From contig JBMFML010000007.1 in NCBI GenBank assembly GCA_049970695.1, positions 1 through 57,709 on the forward strand: DNA of 57,709 nucleotides, in the 5' to 3' direction. Below are positions 40,454-48,953 of this stretch, one piece after another. The translations under genes and the position numbers were made by a program. The notes beneath the pieces were generated by a model. That model worked only from the letters and a program-made list of their open reading frames with translations, made no database searches and had not been told where the DNA came from. Each line of letters begins with the position of its first letter. Position 1 is the stretch's first letter. This DNA comes from UBA285 sp049970695 (GTDB lineage: Archaea; Thermoproteota; Thermoprotei_A; Sulfolobales; Desulfurococcaceae).

Positions 40454-41759
40454 AGCACCGGCAGTCGTGCTTCTCTCGGTAGTCCTACTTATTGCGGGAA
40501 TCCTCAGGGAGCCGAGCGCCTTGTTCGCGGGTGCCGCTTTGCTGTTATTTATGGCAGCACTGAGGGGCTATGCGGCTCTAGAAGTGCAAGTAGCCTCTAA
40601 GCTCAAAGTCTCTCATAGAGTTGAGGGTCTCGTAGAAGGCGGGGACCTGGTCTACGAGGCGATTATCGAGAACAAGTCGCTGGTTCCAATAATCACGGCA
40701 GAAGTCGCGGTAGAGTACTCTCCTCACTTAAAGCTCGTCAAGGGCTCGAGAGCAGCGCTCGTCGTGATTCCGCCCCGGTCTTTCATCAAGTACGAAGTTG
40801 TCTTCAAGGCGAGAACGGGGGCTCACTACATAGGACCACTAAAGCTCGTCGTGAGAGACCCGCTTGGGCTCTTCAAGTCCGCAGAAGCTCTGACCATCGG
40901 CGAGCCAGCCAGAGTAGAAGTCAAGCCCAAGGCGTCCGAGGCTGTTGTCAGGAGGCTCCTCTCGTACGCGCGCTCCTCGGGGTTGACTAGGAGCAGGAAG
41001 CCCGGGAGCGGCGTGGAGTTCTACGACACGAGAGACTACGTGCCCGGCGATGAGCTGAGGAGCATCGAGTGGAAGAAGCTCGCGTACATGAACAAGCTCG
41101 TCGTGAAGGAGTACGAGAGGGAGACGCACCAGGCGGTGATCTTCGTAGTCGATGCGACGCCCCCAATGCTGCACGGGCCCTATGGCAGCACGCCGTTTGA
41201 GCACTCGGCGAGAGTAGTGTCTTCAATGGCCATGTACCTCGGCAAGAGGGGCGACCTAGTCGCGGTTGTCGCCTACAACTCGGAGGGAGTAGTCTCCACA
41301 GAGAAGCTCTACAGGGGTAAGAGGGCCTACTACGAAGCCCTGAGAGTGCTCTCCAAGGTCGAGTACAGGCTCGAGGGCGGGGACGAGGCGAGAATAGCTC
41401 AGCTTGCAAACGCCGTGAAGAAGGTAGTGAAGATCATGCCAAGAGAGAGGAACGCCATATTCATATTCACTACAAGCGGGTCAAAGGCCTACTTGGAGTA
41501 CATGGCGTACATCATAAGCAGGCTAAAGGCGCTTAACTGCAGCGTCTACGTGGTAGTGCCAATTATCACTGCCTACGAGATCAAGGGCGTTGCACCGTGG
41601 GCTAGGTCCGTCTACAGGGTTAAGGCGCTTAAAATGACCAAGGAGGGCCTAGAGTTCGCGAGAAACCTCAGGAGGCTTGGAGCAAGCGTAATCGCCGTAG
41701 GGCCCGAGCACATACCCCAGCTAATTGTCAGCATTGTAGAGGCTTCTGCAGCCAGGTAG
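40434..41759 (+). CDS. DUF58 (vWA-like) protein
   Basis: The 441-residue protein has two N-terminal helices (9-24, 30-44), a beta domain, then the DUF58 hallmark F-Y-D-T-R-D-Y-V-P-G-D-E-L-R-S-I-E-W-K-K at 197-215. A von Willebrand A-like domain follows from about 232. Its metal site D-A-T-P-P (240-244) departs from DxSxS, so metal binding is uncertain. DUF58 proteins are typical partners of MoxR ATPases. The start overlaps the upstream gene by 20 bases. It is the last gene of the cluster. Confidence 0.85.
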   Translation: MIVATHRAPAVVLLSVVLLIAGILREPSALFAGAALLLFMAALRGYAALEVQVASKLKVSHRVEGLVEGGDLVYEAIIENKSLVPIITAEVAVEYSPHLKLVKGSRAALVVIPPRSFIKYEVVFKARTGAHYIGPLKLVVRDPLGLFKSAEALTIGEPARVEVKPKASEAVVRRLLSYARSSGLTRSRKPGSGVEFYDTRDYVPGDELRSIEWKKLAYMNKLVVKEYERETHQAVIFVVDATPPMLHGPYGSTPFEHSARVVSSMAMYLGKRGDLVAVVAYNSEGVVSTEKLYRGKRAYYEALRVLSKVEYRLEGGDEARIAQLANAVKKVVKIMPRERNAIFIFTTSGSKAYLEYMAYIISRLKALNCSVYVVVPIITAYEIKGVAPWARSVYRVKALKMTKEGLEFARNLRRLGASVIAVGPEHIPQLIVSIVEASAAR

Positions 41760-41762
41760 CTC

Positions 41763-42071
41763 CTACTCGCCTCTGCTCGGCATACCGGCCCTGCACTCCT
41801 CGAGTAGCTCGAGCAGGCGCTTCTTCAAGTCGGTGGAGTCGAGTCCAAGCACAACGGCGCTTGACAGCGCACCGAACGCTTCTTCAACGCATTCCCTGCT
41901 GGCACACCCCAAGAGGCGCTTTTCGAGCTCTTCGAGGGCTTCTTCGGGGTATACGAAGAAGTCTCCAGAGACCTGGATGCTCGAGATCGAGCAGTTGCTT
42001 GAAAGCACAGCGTCTAATCTAACTGTCTTTCCATGCCTCAGCGCTAGAGAAACGCTTTTCACACTTCTCAC
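41763..42071 (-). CDS. lplB: Lipoate-protein ligase, separate C-terminal domain (LplB)
   Basis: The 102-residue protein corresponds to the accessory C-terminal domain of lipoate ligases, which in Thermoplasma is a separate chain (LplB) needed for adenylation. The hallmark V-S-G-D-F-F-V-Y-P-E-E is near 34-44, followed by L-E-E-L-E-K-R-L-L-G-C. The start GTG 42071 gives a GTGA overlap with the lplA stop. GTG 42086 would add five residues. Confidence 0.78.
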   Translation of the reverse strand: MRSVKSVSLALRHGKTVRLDAVLSSNCSISSIQVSGDFFVYPEEALEELEKRLLGCASRECVEEAFGALSSAVVLGLDSTDLKKRLLELLEECRAGMPSRGE

Positions 42072-42823
42072 CGCTTGAATATCCACTCCCTGCTCTTGTA
42101 CTTCTCGACGAGCTCTTCAGCGGCTTTCAGCTCTTTTTCGCTTAATTCGTCGTAGTACACCGTGGCGTTGAGAGCTGCCGAAAAGCCGTCAACGAGGTTT
42201 TTCACGAGCTCGTCTAGCTCGACGCGGCCGAGCACCATGGCTAGCGTTACTACTCTTTCTCTCACGCTCTTGACTCCCTTGCTCTGGAGCTTAATAGTGG
42301 GGGCTACGAGGGCCTTTTCAAGCGTGTCTAAGTCCGTAGCGTACATTAGAGTGCCGTGCTGTAGCAGGAAGCCCGCTCTGCGAGTCTGCGCGCTGCCTGA
42401 TATCTTGCGCCCCATTACGAGGACGTCGTTTATAGGCGCGAACTCTGCCTGCACTCCCATTTTCCTCAAGGCGTGGACGAGCCCGCTGCATATAATCCTG
42501 TAGCTCTCCTGCACGTCGCTCAAGGCGCCTTCGATGGGCAGCACTACGCTGTAAGTCACTTCTCCATTCTCATCGTGGTAGACAGACCCCCCTCCCGTGA
42601 TTCTCCTCGTGTATGGTATCCCCGCCTTTTCGACGTAGTCTAGGTTTACGGCGTCGCGTATTTTCTGGAAGTAGCCTATAGTCACGGCACTCGGCTTAAA
42701 CCTGTAGAGCCTCAGGGTATTGCCAATTAAGCCCCGGCTTCTCAGGAGCAGCATTGCTTCGTCAATAGCCATTTGCCAGTAGACGTCGCGGCCTTCGAGG
42801 TCCAGCACGACTCTAAGCTTCAA
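42068..42823 (-). CDS. lplA: Lipoate-protein ligase, catalytic domain (LplA)
   Basis: The 251-residue enzyme joins lipoate to the acceptor lysine of E2 or glycine-cleavage H proteins through lipoyl-AMP. Hallmarks are R-R-I-T-G-G-G-S-V-Y-H-D (73-84), I-N-D-V-L-V-M-G-R-K-I-S-G-S-A-Q with the lysine K140 expected to bind the adenylate, and H-G-T-L-M-Y. It lacks the C-terminal domain, supplied by the overlapping lplB. TTG 42823 is chosen because GGTGG lies 5 bases upstream; GTG 42835 is the other option. It is divergent from two radical SAM genes of lipoyl synthase type. Confidence 0.87.
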   Translation of the reverse strand: MKLRVVLDLEGRDVYWQMAIDEAMLLLRSRGLIGNTLRLYRFKPSAVTIGYFQKIRDAVNLDYVEKAGIPYTRRITGGGSVYHDENGEVTYSVVLPIEGALSDVQESYRIICSGLVHALRKMGVQAEFAPINDVLVMGRKISGSAQTRRAGFLLQHGTLMYATDLDTLEKALVAPTIKLQSKGVKSVRERVVTLAMVLGRVELDELVKNLVDGFSAALNATVYYDELSEKELKAAEELVEKYKSREWIFKR

Positions 42824-42899
42824 GCACGCCACCACTGCTCAAAGTGATAAAGTGGGGCCCTTCTAAAATAAGAGCCTCGGCGCGAGACGTAGGTGGTTC

Positions 42900-43838
42900 T
42901 TGCTGCTGGTTAGGGCGTCCATAGGAACCCTAGCAGTGCTGGGCTTAGCAGATGTAAGGCTCGCAGAGAGGCCTGCAACGGCTTACCTGCTCCAGTATGC
43001 GCCGGGTGGCTGCCGGGCTTCGTGCGCGTTTTGCCTCCAGTCGAGGAGTGCTCGCAGCGCGAGGCAGGGCGAGTACCTGGGCAGGGTTTCCTGGCCCCTA
43101 GTGGACTCCTCAGTACTCAGAAAGGCTTGGAGGAGGGTCTTCGAGAGGATATGCCTCCAAACCGTTGTGAAGCCTGGTTTTGCTCAAGAAGCCCTCGCAA
43201 TTCTAAGAGATGTCAGGTCCTTCGACCCGGACACTCCAGCATCTCTCGCCACAACACCAGTGCCGCGCCCGTACCTGGAGGAGGCCAAGAAGCTCGGCGT
43301 GACCCACCTCGGAGTCGGGCTAGACGCCTCCACGCGGCAGCTCTTCGAGGCATGGAGAAAGCCCTACAGCTGGTCTACGTACTGGAGGTTCGTGGAGAAG
43401 GCAGTAGAAGTGTTCGGCGAGGGCAGGGTCTACGTGCACTTGATTGCAGGCCTCGGCGAGAGCCTCCGCGAGCTCGTCCAGGCGATGAAGAAGGCGTATA
43501 GGGCTGGGGCGCGCGTCGCCCTATTCAACTACACTGATTTCCGCGGCAAGTCCCCCGTTGAAGTAGGCTACTACAGGCTGGCCCAGCTGGCTAGGCAGCT
43601 GCTCGAAGAAGGCCTAGACCCCGACGAGTACGTGGACTACGACAAGAAAGCGATTCGTAGAAAGCCGCCAGTAGATGTTTCAAGGGCCTTCTACACGAGC
43701 GGGTGCCCCGGCTGCAATAGGCCATTCTACAACGAAAGCCCGAGCGGCCCTATTTACAACATCCCCTCGGAGAGGATCTACGTGCTGTACGCAGACAGGC
43801 TGAAGAGAGAAGTGAGCGGGGTGGGGCTTGAGCTTTGA
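42900..43838 (+). CDS. Radical SAM protein, archaeal lipoyl synthase component (LipS1/LipS2 type)
   Basis: The 312-residue radical SAM enzyme has the cluster motif C38-R-A-S-C42-A-F-C45 and a biotin-synthase-like barrel. Two more Cys pairs in the tail (T-S-G-C-P-G-C-N-R-P near 271) could hold a second [4Fe-4S] cluster that donates sulfur. In Thermococcus two such proteins, LipS1 and LipS2, together insert the two sulfurs of lipoate. This gene overlaps a second radical SAM gene and is divergent from lplA-lplB. Which subunit is LipS1 or LipS2 cannot be settled here. The TTG start is close to AGGTGG (42891). Confidence 0.75.
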   Translation: MLLVRASIGTLAVLGLADVRLAERPATAYLLQYAPGGCRASCAFCLQSRSARSARQGEYLGRVSWPLVDSSVLRKAWRRVFERICLQTVVKPGFAQEALAILRDVRSFDPDTPASLATTPVPRPYLEEAKKLGVTHLGVGLDASTRQLFEAWRKPYSWSTYWRFVEKAVEVFGEGRVYVHLIAGLGESLRELVQAMKKAYRAGARVALFNYTDFRGKSPVEVGYYRLAQLARQLLEEGLDPDEYVDYDKKAIRRKPPVDVSRAFYTSGCPGCNRPFYNESPSGPIYNIPSERIYVLYADRLKREVSGVGLEL

Positions 43839-44680
43839 AGTTTTTCATGCCCCGCAAGAAGTACGTTCCGATATCAATAACGGGATCCTGGTGCGCGCTG
43901 AACTGCAAGTTCTGCAAGGGGAAGTACCTTAAGCACATGATTCACGTAACTCCAGAGACTGCTCGCCACGTCCTAAGGGAGCTGTACTCGGCGGGAGCAA
44001 GGGGGGTGCTTGTGAGCGGTGGTTTCAGGCCAGACGGGTCTCTCCCGGTAGAGCCCTACGTGGAGGTGCTGAGAGAAGTCAAGAAAGAGCTTGGCTTAGT
44101 AATGAGTGCTCACCTCGGGCTCGTCAAGAGCAGAGAGCTACTTTCGGAGCTCAAGGGGGTTATCGACGTAGTTGACTACGAGTTTACGCTCAGTAGTTTC
44201 ATAGCAAGCGAAGTCAGGGGGCTCAAGCCGAGCGACTACACCAAATCTCTCGAGCTGCTGGTTGAATCGGGGCTTCGAGTAGTCCCCCACATCTTTGCGT
44301 GGCACCCTGAGCAAACAGCTAGTGCGCTAAAGAGCGAGCTGAGGGTAGTTGAGGACTACGGATTAAACGAAGCGACTCTGCTAATATACATTGACCCGCT
44401 CGGAATCACCAATCCAGATGCGCTCTCCAAAAAAGTAATAGAGCTCATTGAAGCGGCGCGCTCTTACTACAGTGGGAGGCTCTACTTGGGGTGTATGAGG
44501 CCGCCGGCAATAAAGCGCTTCGTGGATCCCGTCGTGGTCGAGAAGGGACTTGTAGAGAGAGTTGCAAACCCGTACTACAAGCTATTGAAGCCCGGAGAGG
44601 CAGCTGTTTACGATGCGTGCTGCTCGCTACCTGACGAGCTCTTAAGCGAGTTCGTCAGCGAGCCCAGCAGCGAGCAGTAG
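43835..44680 (+). CDS. Radical SAM protein, archaeal lipoyl synthase component (partner)
   Basis: The 281-residue radical SAM enzyme has C20-A-L-N-C24-K-F-C27 (in S-I-T-G-S-W-C), followed by K-G-K-Y-L-K-H-M. Cysteines near the end (L-G-C-M-R-P-P, and D-A-C-C-S-L-P) could bind an auxiliary cluster. It starts at TTG within a 4-base overlap with the other radical SAM gene, so the two are made together, as expected of a two-protein lipoyl synthase. ATG 43847 is an alternative start. Confidence 0.75.
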   Translation: MKFFMPRKKYVPISITGSWCALNCKFCKGKYLKHMIHVTPETARHVLRELYSAGARGVLVSGGFRPDGSLPVEPYVEVLREVKKELGLVMSAHLGLVKSRELLSELKGVIDVVDYEFTLSSFIASEVRGLKPSDYTKSLELLVESGLRVVPHIFAWHPEQTASALKSELRVVEDYGLNEATLLIYIDPLGITNPDALSKKVIELIEAARSYYSGRLYLGCMRPPAIKRFVDPVVVEKGLVERVANPYYKLLKPGEAAVYDACCSLPDELLSEFVSEPSSEQ

Positions 44681-44722
44681 CCATGGGCTGCTTAGGTGCT
44701 GGGCACGCTCTTTAAAGGGCTG

Positions 44723-45526
44723 CTATCGACTGCCTGGCGGCATTGGCGAGTAGGACTTCAGGTAGGCCCCGTCTACGATTGCATACACTTCGACGTAGTC
44801 TCTTAAGGGAGTTGAAATAATCTTCGGCATTAGCACGTTGTCCACCTGGAACAGCCCTGCTCTCTCTGTCATGTACACGTCTATCCTAATCGGGTGCTTC
44901 TCGGCGGGGGTTATCTCGACTCTCTTGATGCTCAGGGCCGAGACGCTGTGTATTGTTATACCACCGAGCTTGTAGGGCACTCTGGCCCTGCCTTCTGCCA
45001 TGTCGAGCCCATCGCCGACTTTGACGCAGCCGGCTTCAATAGTTAAGCACTCGACGTCGTAGCTCGTACAGTGTATTGCGTGCATCACTTCCTGCCTCAA
45101 CTTGACTCTCGTGTACTTATCGGGAATGACCTTGGCGAGCACTCTGTCAATAATGGGCTTGGCGAGCAGCGCGCCAGTCTTCTCGTGCATGTCTCTGTGT
45201 ATGCTGTTTCCAATGTCGTGGAGCAGCCCGCCGAGGAGGGGTACAAGCCACGCAAGCCCCTCGTCATCGACTACGCCGTCCCTTACTAGAGTAGACTCGA
45301 CTCCGCGCTGCCTCAAGAGCTTGTAGAGGTAGAGGGCTGCACCGGCTGCTATTCTCGCGTGTACTGGTCCGTGGTCGTTGTACTTCAGCCTGCTGACAGC
45401 CATGGTATTTGACATAAACCACAGTGCCTGAACTTCCGGGTCGGCTTCCACGAGCTTGTAGACTTTCGAGAGCAGCTCGCGCTCTGCTACTACTGAGTCG
45501 AGAAGCTTTGCGCTGACAACAACCAA
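44723..45526 (-). CDS. HD-domain phosphohydrolase
   Basis: The 267-residue protein has the HD pattern H56 (D-H-G-P-V-H-A-R), H103-D104 (L-L-H-D-I-G-N) and a further H-C near 148, so it probably hydrolyses a nucleotide or phosphodiester. The C-terminal third (I-D-V-Y-M-T-E-R-A-G) is an added domain. The open frame runs 116 codons further upstream, but that part lies over the divergent NikR gene and has no HD similarity. TTG 45526 with GGGGAT before it is the likely start. The substrate is unknown. Confidence 0.78.
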   Translation of the reverse strand: MVVVSAKLLDSVVAERELLSKVYKLVEADPEVQALWFMSNTMAVSRLKYNDHGPVHARIAAGAALYLYKLLRQRGVESTLVRDGVVDDEGLAWLVPLLGGLLHDIGNSIHRDMHEKTGALLAKPIIDRVLAKVIPDKYTRVKLRQEVMHAIHCTSYDVECLTIEAGCVKVGDGLDMAEGRARVPYKLGGITIHSVSALSIKRVEITPAEKHPIRIDVYMTERAGLFQVDNVLMPKIISTPLRDYVEVYAIVDGAYLKSYSPMPPGSR

Positions 45527-45620
45527 GCAAATCCCCGAGGCAGGCTCATGTACTGCTCTGCAATTAGCCTTTGACGCATTAGCGTGCTTTAAGCCTAGTC
45601 CACGGGGGCGCTTAAGAGGC

Positions 45621-45632
45621 TGGGGATCCCCA
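45621..45632. promoter_or_regulatory. 12-bp palindrome upstream of the NikR-type gene
   Basis: TGGGGATCCCCA is a perfect palindrome that directly precedes the TATA-like CATAAGTA (45631-45638) of the regulator gene. It covers the TFB-recognition position, so a protein bound here would block transcription. It is a candidate autoregulation site. Confidence 0.5.
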
Positions 45633-45680
45633 TAAGTAGTGTAGTGGGCTTGTAGGAACACAATGCGGGGTGCTTGATCC

Positions 45681-46109
45681 GTGAGTACCTCGCCTGGGGG
45701 CCAGGGCGCGAAGGGAGCTAAGTTCGGCGTGTACCTCTCACCAGATCTAGTAGGCAGGTTGGAGCAGCTGGCGCGGAGCCTCGGTACCAGCAAGTCTAGG
45801 ATAGTCCAAGAGGCACTAAGGCTGTACATCGTGGAGAGCGAGTGGAGTACCGCCAGAGAGGTGGCTGGCTCCATAAACGTGCTTTACGACCACGAGGAGC
45901 GCGGCGTAGACGAGAAGCTGACCGACATCCAGCACAAGTACTTAGACGTCGTTGTCTCGGCAATGCACGTCCACTTGGACGAGAAGAGGTGCATGCTCGT
46001 AGTAGCTGTGAGGGGGGAGAGCAGCAGAGTCAAGAGCCTCATAGACGAGGTGAGGAGCCTCAGAGGCGTTTTACTAGTGAGACCAGTACTGCTCGCAGCA
46101 CTCGGCTAG
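45681..46109 (+). CDS. nikR: NikR-type nickel-responsive transcription regulator
   Basis: The 142-residue regulator has an N-terminal ribbon-helix-helix (G-V-Y-L-S-P-D-L-V-G-R-L...S-K-S-R-I-V-Q-E-A-L, 16-48) and an ACT-like metal domain. The nickel ligands match: H85, H96, H98 and C104 show the same 11-2-6 spacing as His76, His87, His89 and Cys95 in E. coli NikR. The full high-affinity site therefore appears present. The start is GTG 45681 after GGGGTG. No nickel transporter is seen in the window, so its targets lie elsewhere or include its own promoter. Confidence 0.87.
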   Translation: MSTSPGGQGAKGAKFGVYLSPDLVGRLEQLARSLGTSKSRIVQEALRLYIVESEWSTAREVAGSINVLYDHEERGVDEKLTDIQHKYLDVVVSAMHVHLDEKRCMLVVAVRGESSRVKSLIDEVRSLRGVLLVRPVLLAALG

Positions 46110-46345
46110 GTCCTCAGGTAGCCTTTCGATAACAGGGTCCTCGCCACGGCCTCGGCCACGCGCCTCGACTTCGTCCTAATTAGGACGACGTCTCCCGCCT
46201 CCTCTACGAGCACCTGCTCTAGGAGCTCCTTGCTGAGGGCCTTCAGCCCCTCTCTCGCAGCCGGCACTACGTAGTAGCCCTGGGGGTCTCGCCTGGACAA
46301 GACCTCCCTTAAGACCCTCTCGGACACCCCCGTCCCCGCGAGCAC
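46106..46345 (-). CDS. Small hypothetical protein convergent with nikR
   Basis: The 79-residue soluble protein is predicted to be mixed helix and strand (V-S-E-R-V-L-R-E-V-L-S-R-R-D; V-V-L-I-R-T-K-S-R-R-V-A-E-A-V-A). It converges on nikR with a 4-base overlap of the stops. The GTG start at 46345 is uncertain. The codon use is like that of real genes here. No family is recognised. Confidence 0.5.
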   Translation of the reverse strand: MLAGTGVSERVLREVLSRRDPQGYYVVPAAREGLKALSKELLEQVLVEEAGDVVLIRTKSRRVAEAVARTLLSKGYLRT

Positions 46346-46451
46346 TTGTTGGAAAGAGCGTTGACTTCACCAACGCACTAAAGCATCCGCGAAGAGCCTT
46401 TGGGCAGATGCATTAAGTACGCGCCCAGAGCGCAGTAGTAGGAGCAAGGGG

Positions 46452-47147
46452 CTACTCAAAGACCACTCTGTATTTCACCAGCTTGTAGAGCGCGTATAGC
46501 TGAAGTACCAGCGCGGTTACAGATACTGCTAGCAGGGCGACGAGCACGACTAGTGCCACGCTATGCGACACTCCCAGCTCGCTTGCCACGTTCTCGACTT
46601 CCTCAGGGCTTGTGACAGCGTGCGTGAAGTACATGACCGCGTTGACTAGAAAGGGCGTGAGCAGGAGCAGCGATGTCGTGAAAGTAACCCACCCGATGAG
46701 CCTGAGCCTAGCGAAGTAGAAGTAGGTCCACAGCACGCCCAGAAACACCAGCACTATGCCTATTGGGGGAAAGCCGAAGAGGGCTGCTGTTGGAAGCCCT
46801 AGTGCTATTGCGGCGACTCCCGCCTTTCTCGCGCGTACAAGCTCCTTTATTCTCCCAGTGGACACCAGGCTCAGGAGCACGGAGTACCTGTAGACGGACC
46901 TGGCCTCGCTGCTACACGCCTTTTCCTCGCCTGGCTTAGCAGTAGACGCGCACTTCCTCAGCGAGCTTATAGACTCGGTGAGCTTGGACAAGACGCTGGA
47001 GTAGTCGCTGCTCTCGCTTAGTGGTTCGGGAGTTTGCTTGAGTAAGCCGGCGGCCTTGGAGCAGAAGGAGTGAGCACGAATTAAGCCGCGGTGGGACAGT
47101 AAAAAAGAGAGCTGAGTTAGGTCCTCAGCTAGCTTGTCGTGCTTCAA
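46452..47147 (-). CDS. Membrane protein of unknown function
   Basis: The 231-residue protein has a soluble N-terminal helical half (1-100, with Cys at 28, 67 and 78) and four membrane helices from about 108 (A-G-V-A-A-I-A-L-G-L-P-T-A, near 125-148, 153-172 and 198-222). The TTG start overlaps the stop of the small NSS-transporter gene by 4 bases, so it is the last gene of that operon. The function is unknown. Confidence 0.6.
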   Translation of the reverse strand: MKHDKLAEDLTQLSFLLSHRGLIRAHSFCSKAAGLLKQTPEPLSESSDYSSVLSKLTESISSLRKCASTAKPGEEKACSSEARSVYRYSVLLSLVSTGRIKELVRARKAGVAAIALGLPTAALFGFPPIGIVLVFLGVLWTYFYFARLRLIGWVTFTTSLLLLTPFLVNAVMYFTHAVTSPEEVENVASELGVSHSVALVVLVALLAVSVTALVLQLYALYKLVKYRVVFE

Positions 47148-47311
47148 GCCTTCTTGGCAGCCTCAGCTGGCTTCTTCGGCCTCCACCAGCGGTATAGCGC
47201 GAAGAACAATAGCCCTAGCACTATGATCCAGCCTATAGCGGCAAATACCACTGCCAAGCCCGGCTCGGTGACTAGCGGCACGCCTTTGTACACGCCTATG
47301 GTCTCGGCCAT
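47144..47311 (-). CDS. MetS-like small subunit of an NSS transporter
   Basis: The 55-residue protein has one helix (about 18-42), then W-R-P-K-K-P and an Ala/Lys tail. In Corynebacterium the NSS transporter MetP needs a small one-helix partner, MetS, and small proteins of this type follow many NSS genes. This gene begins just 4 bases after the transporter stop. The start is ATG 47311; the longer open frame from 47386 overlaps the transporter and is not credible. Confidence 0.65.
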   Translation of the reverse strand: MAETIGVYKGVPLVTEPGLAVVFAAIGWIIVLGLLFFALYRWWRPKKPAEAAKKA

Positions 47312-47315
47312 GCCA

Positions 47316-48920
47316 TCACCCTGCAACTTTTTCAAACTGCTTCGTTGACTTGACTCCCAGCACGAAGCCCACAATGAATAGCACAATAGTAAATGCAGCC
47401 GAGAGGCCGGCCATTGCCGGGCCCAGCCACTTTAGCGGCTCACCGGTCTGGTAAATGATTGCCTCAATTCTAGTGCTCATGGGGAGCCAGGCTATCATTG
47501 CAACCAGATATATTGGTGCTATGATTGATAGCACGTACTTCCAAAGGAACTTTGGCACTCTAATAAACCCGCCTCTGTTGACCTCCTCGTAGCCCTCAGG
47601 CCACACAAATGCTCCAGCGAACACCGTCTCAAACAGTGCTGTCACAACTAGCAGTAGCGAGCCGACCACGAAGTCCGTGAAGTCGAGGTAAACTGTTGAG
47701 GGCCCCCAGTCGTAGGCAATAGTCATGTAGCCCTCGACTGCTATGAAGACGCCGAACACTATGAACAGCACTATTGAGACAGCCGTTGCAACCACCCTCT
47801 TCCAGCCAAAGCCCTGCAGCATTTCAACGACCTCGTTTGCCAGCGCTATTGCAGACGTCACGCCCGCGAACCACAGCAGGATGTACCATATAGAGCCCAG
47901 CAGCGCGCCCAGAGCACCAAGCCTGCCGAAGAACGCTGGGTACACGGCCATCGCCAGGAAGAACGGCGACTTCTTGTCGACGTAGACCATTCCAATTGGG
48001 AGCTCTCCTCCAAACGCGTAGCCGAGGGTGAACGCTATTGTGCCTCCGCAGATCACTTCGGCGAACTCGTTTAGAGCTGCAGTGGTCAAGGCGCCCAGGG
48101 CTATGTCGTCTTCGCGCCTGATGTAGCTCGCGTATGTCGGTATTATGCCGGCTATTCCAAGGCTCAGCGTGAAGAATATTTGCCCAGCGCCCTCGAGCCA
48201 CGCAGCCGGGTCGCCCAGCTTTTCAAACCTCGGAGTCCACAGCCAGAGAAAGCCCTTAATAGAGTCCCACTCGGGCTTTACCGGGGTCCTCCAGGTAAGC
48301 CCTGTGATCAGCAACATTACTGCGAAGAGGAAGAGCAGCGGCATCATTATCTTGTTTGCGAGCTCAAGGCCCTTGCTAACGCCCGGTGCGACTATGATTC
48401 CCACTACAATCAGGGTGAATATCCACGGGACGAGGTTGTACACGGGATTTCCAATGATTTGCACGAGCCAGCCTACTGAGTGCTTTACTTCAGTTACTTC
48501 GACTATTCTCCCAGATAGCGACATCCCAGCCCAGAAGCTCACCCAGCCAAGGATGTTCGTGTAGTAGGCGTTTAGCAGTAGAGCAACGGAGAGCGTCAGC
48601 CCACCAGCTATCCCCGCCACGATCTTGGCCCTCTTGTCTCCCAGCTTCTTCTTGCTCACTAGGTACATCATTGGTGCCAGCCAGTGCGCCCTGTACTGGC
48701 CACCATACCGCCCGAAAGCCCACTCGAGCCACATTATGGGGAGCCCTAGGAGTATTAGCGCTATGAAGTATGGTATTAGGTACGCCCCGCCGCCGTACAG
48801 GGCCACTCTGCCAGGAAACCTCAGGAAGTTGCCGAGGCCAATGGCGTTGCCTGCCATTGCCAGTATTAGCCCAACTCTAGTAGCCCAGGTCTCCCTGGGG
48901 CCTACGGCCTCCGAAGACAC
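47316..48920 (-). CDS. NSS-family sodium-dependent amino-acid transporter
   Basis: The 534-residue membrane protein has about twelve helices of the LeuT fold. The sodium/substrate site G-N-A-I-G-L-G-N-F-L-R-F-P is at about 24-36 (LeuT has G-N-A-V-G-L-G-N-F-L-R-F-P). It imports neutral or branched amino acids, alanine or methionine with sodium; the exact substrate is not readable. The start is GTG 48920, about 10 bases after the expected message start from the TATA box at 48954-48960. The MetS-like gene follows. Confidence 0.87.
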   Translation of the reverse strand: MSSEAVGPRETWATRVGLILAMAGNAIGLGNFLRFPGRVALYGGGAYLIPYFIALILLGLPIMWLEWAFGRYGGQYRAHWLAPMMYLVSKKKLGDKRAKIVAGIAGGLTLSVALLLNAYYTNILGWVSFWAGMSLSGRIVEVTEVKHSVGWLVQIIGNPVYNLVPWIFTLIVVGIIVAPGVSKGLELANKIMMPLLFLFAVMLLITGLTWRTPVKPEWDSIKGFLWLWTPRFEKLGDPAAWLEGAGQIFFTLSLGIAGIIPTYASYIRREDDIALGALTTAALNEFAEVICGGTIAFTLGYAFGGELPIGMVYVDKKSPFFLAMAVYPAFFGRLGALGALLGSIWYILLWFAGVTSAIALANEVVEMLQGFGWKRVVATAVSIVLFIVFGVFIAVEGYMTIAYDWGPSTVYLDFTDFVVGSLLLVVTALFETVFAGAFVWPEGYEEVNRGGFIRVPKFLWKYVLSIIAPIYLVAMIAWLPMSTRIEAIIYQTGEPLKWLGPAMAGLSAAFTIVLFIVGFVLGVKSTKQFEKVAG

Positions 48921-48953
48921 ACCCCTTCACCCTACTGTACTACACCCCAAAAG

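Noticed and set aside
45527..45874. N-terminal extension of the HD phosphohydrolase
   Set aside because: The extra 116 codons lie over the divergent NikR gene and its promoter and show no similarity to HD proteins.
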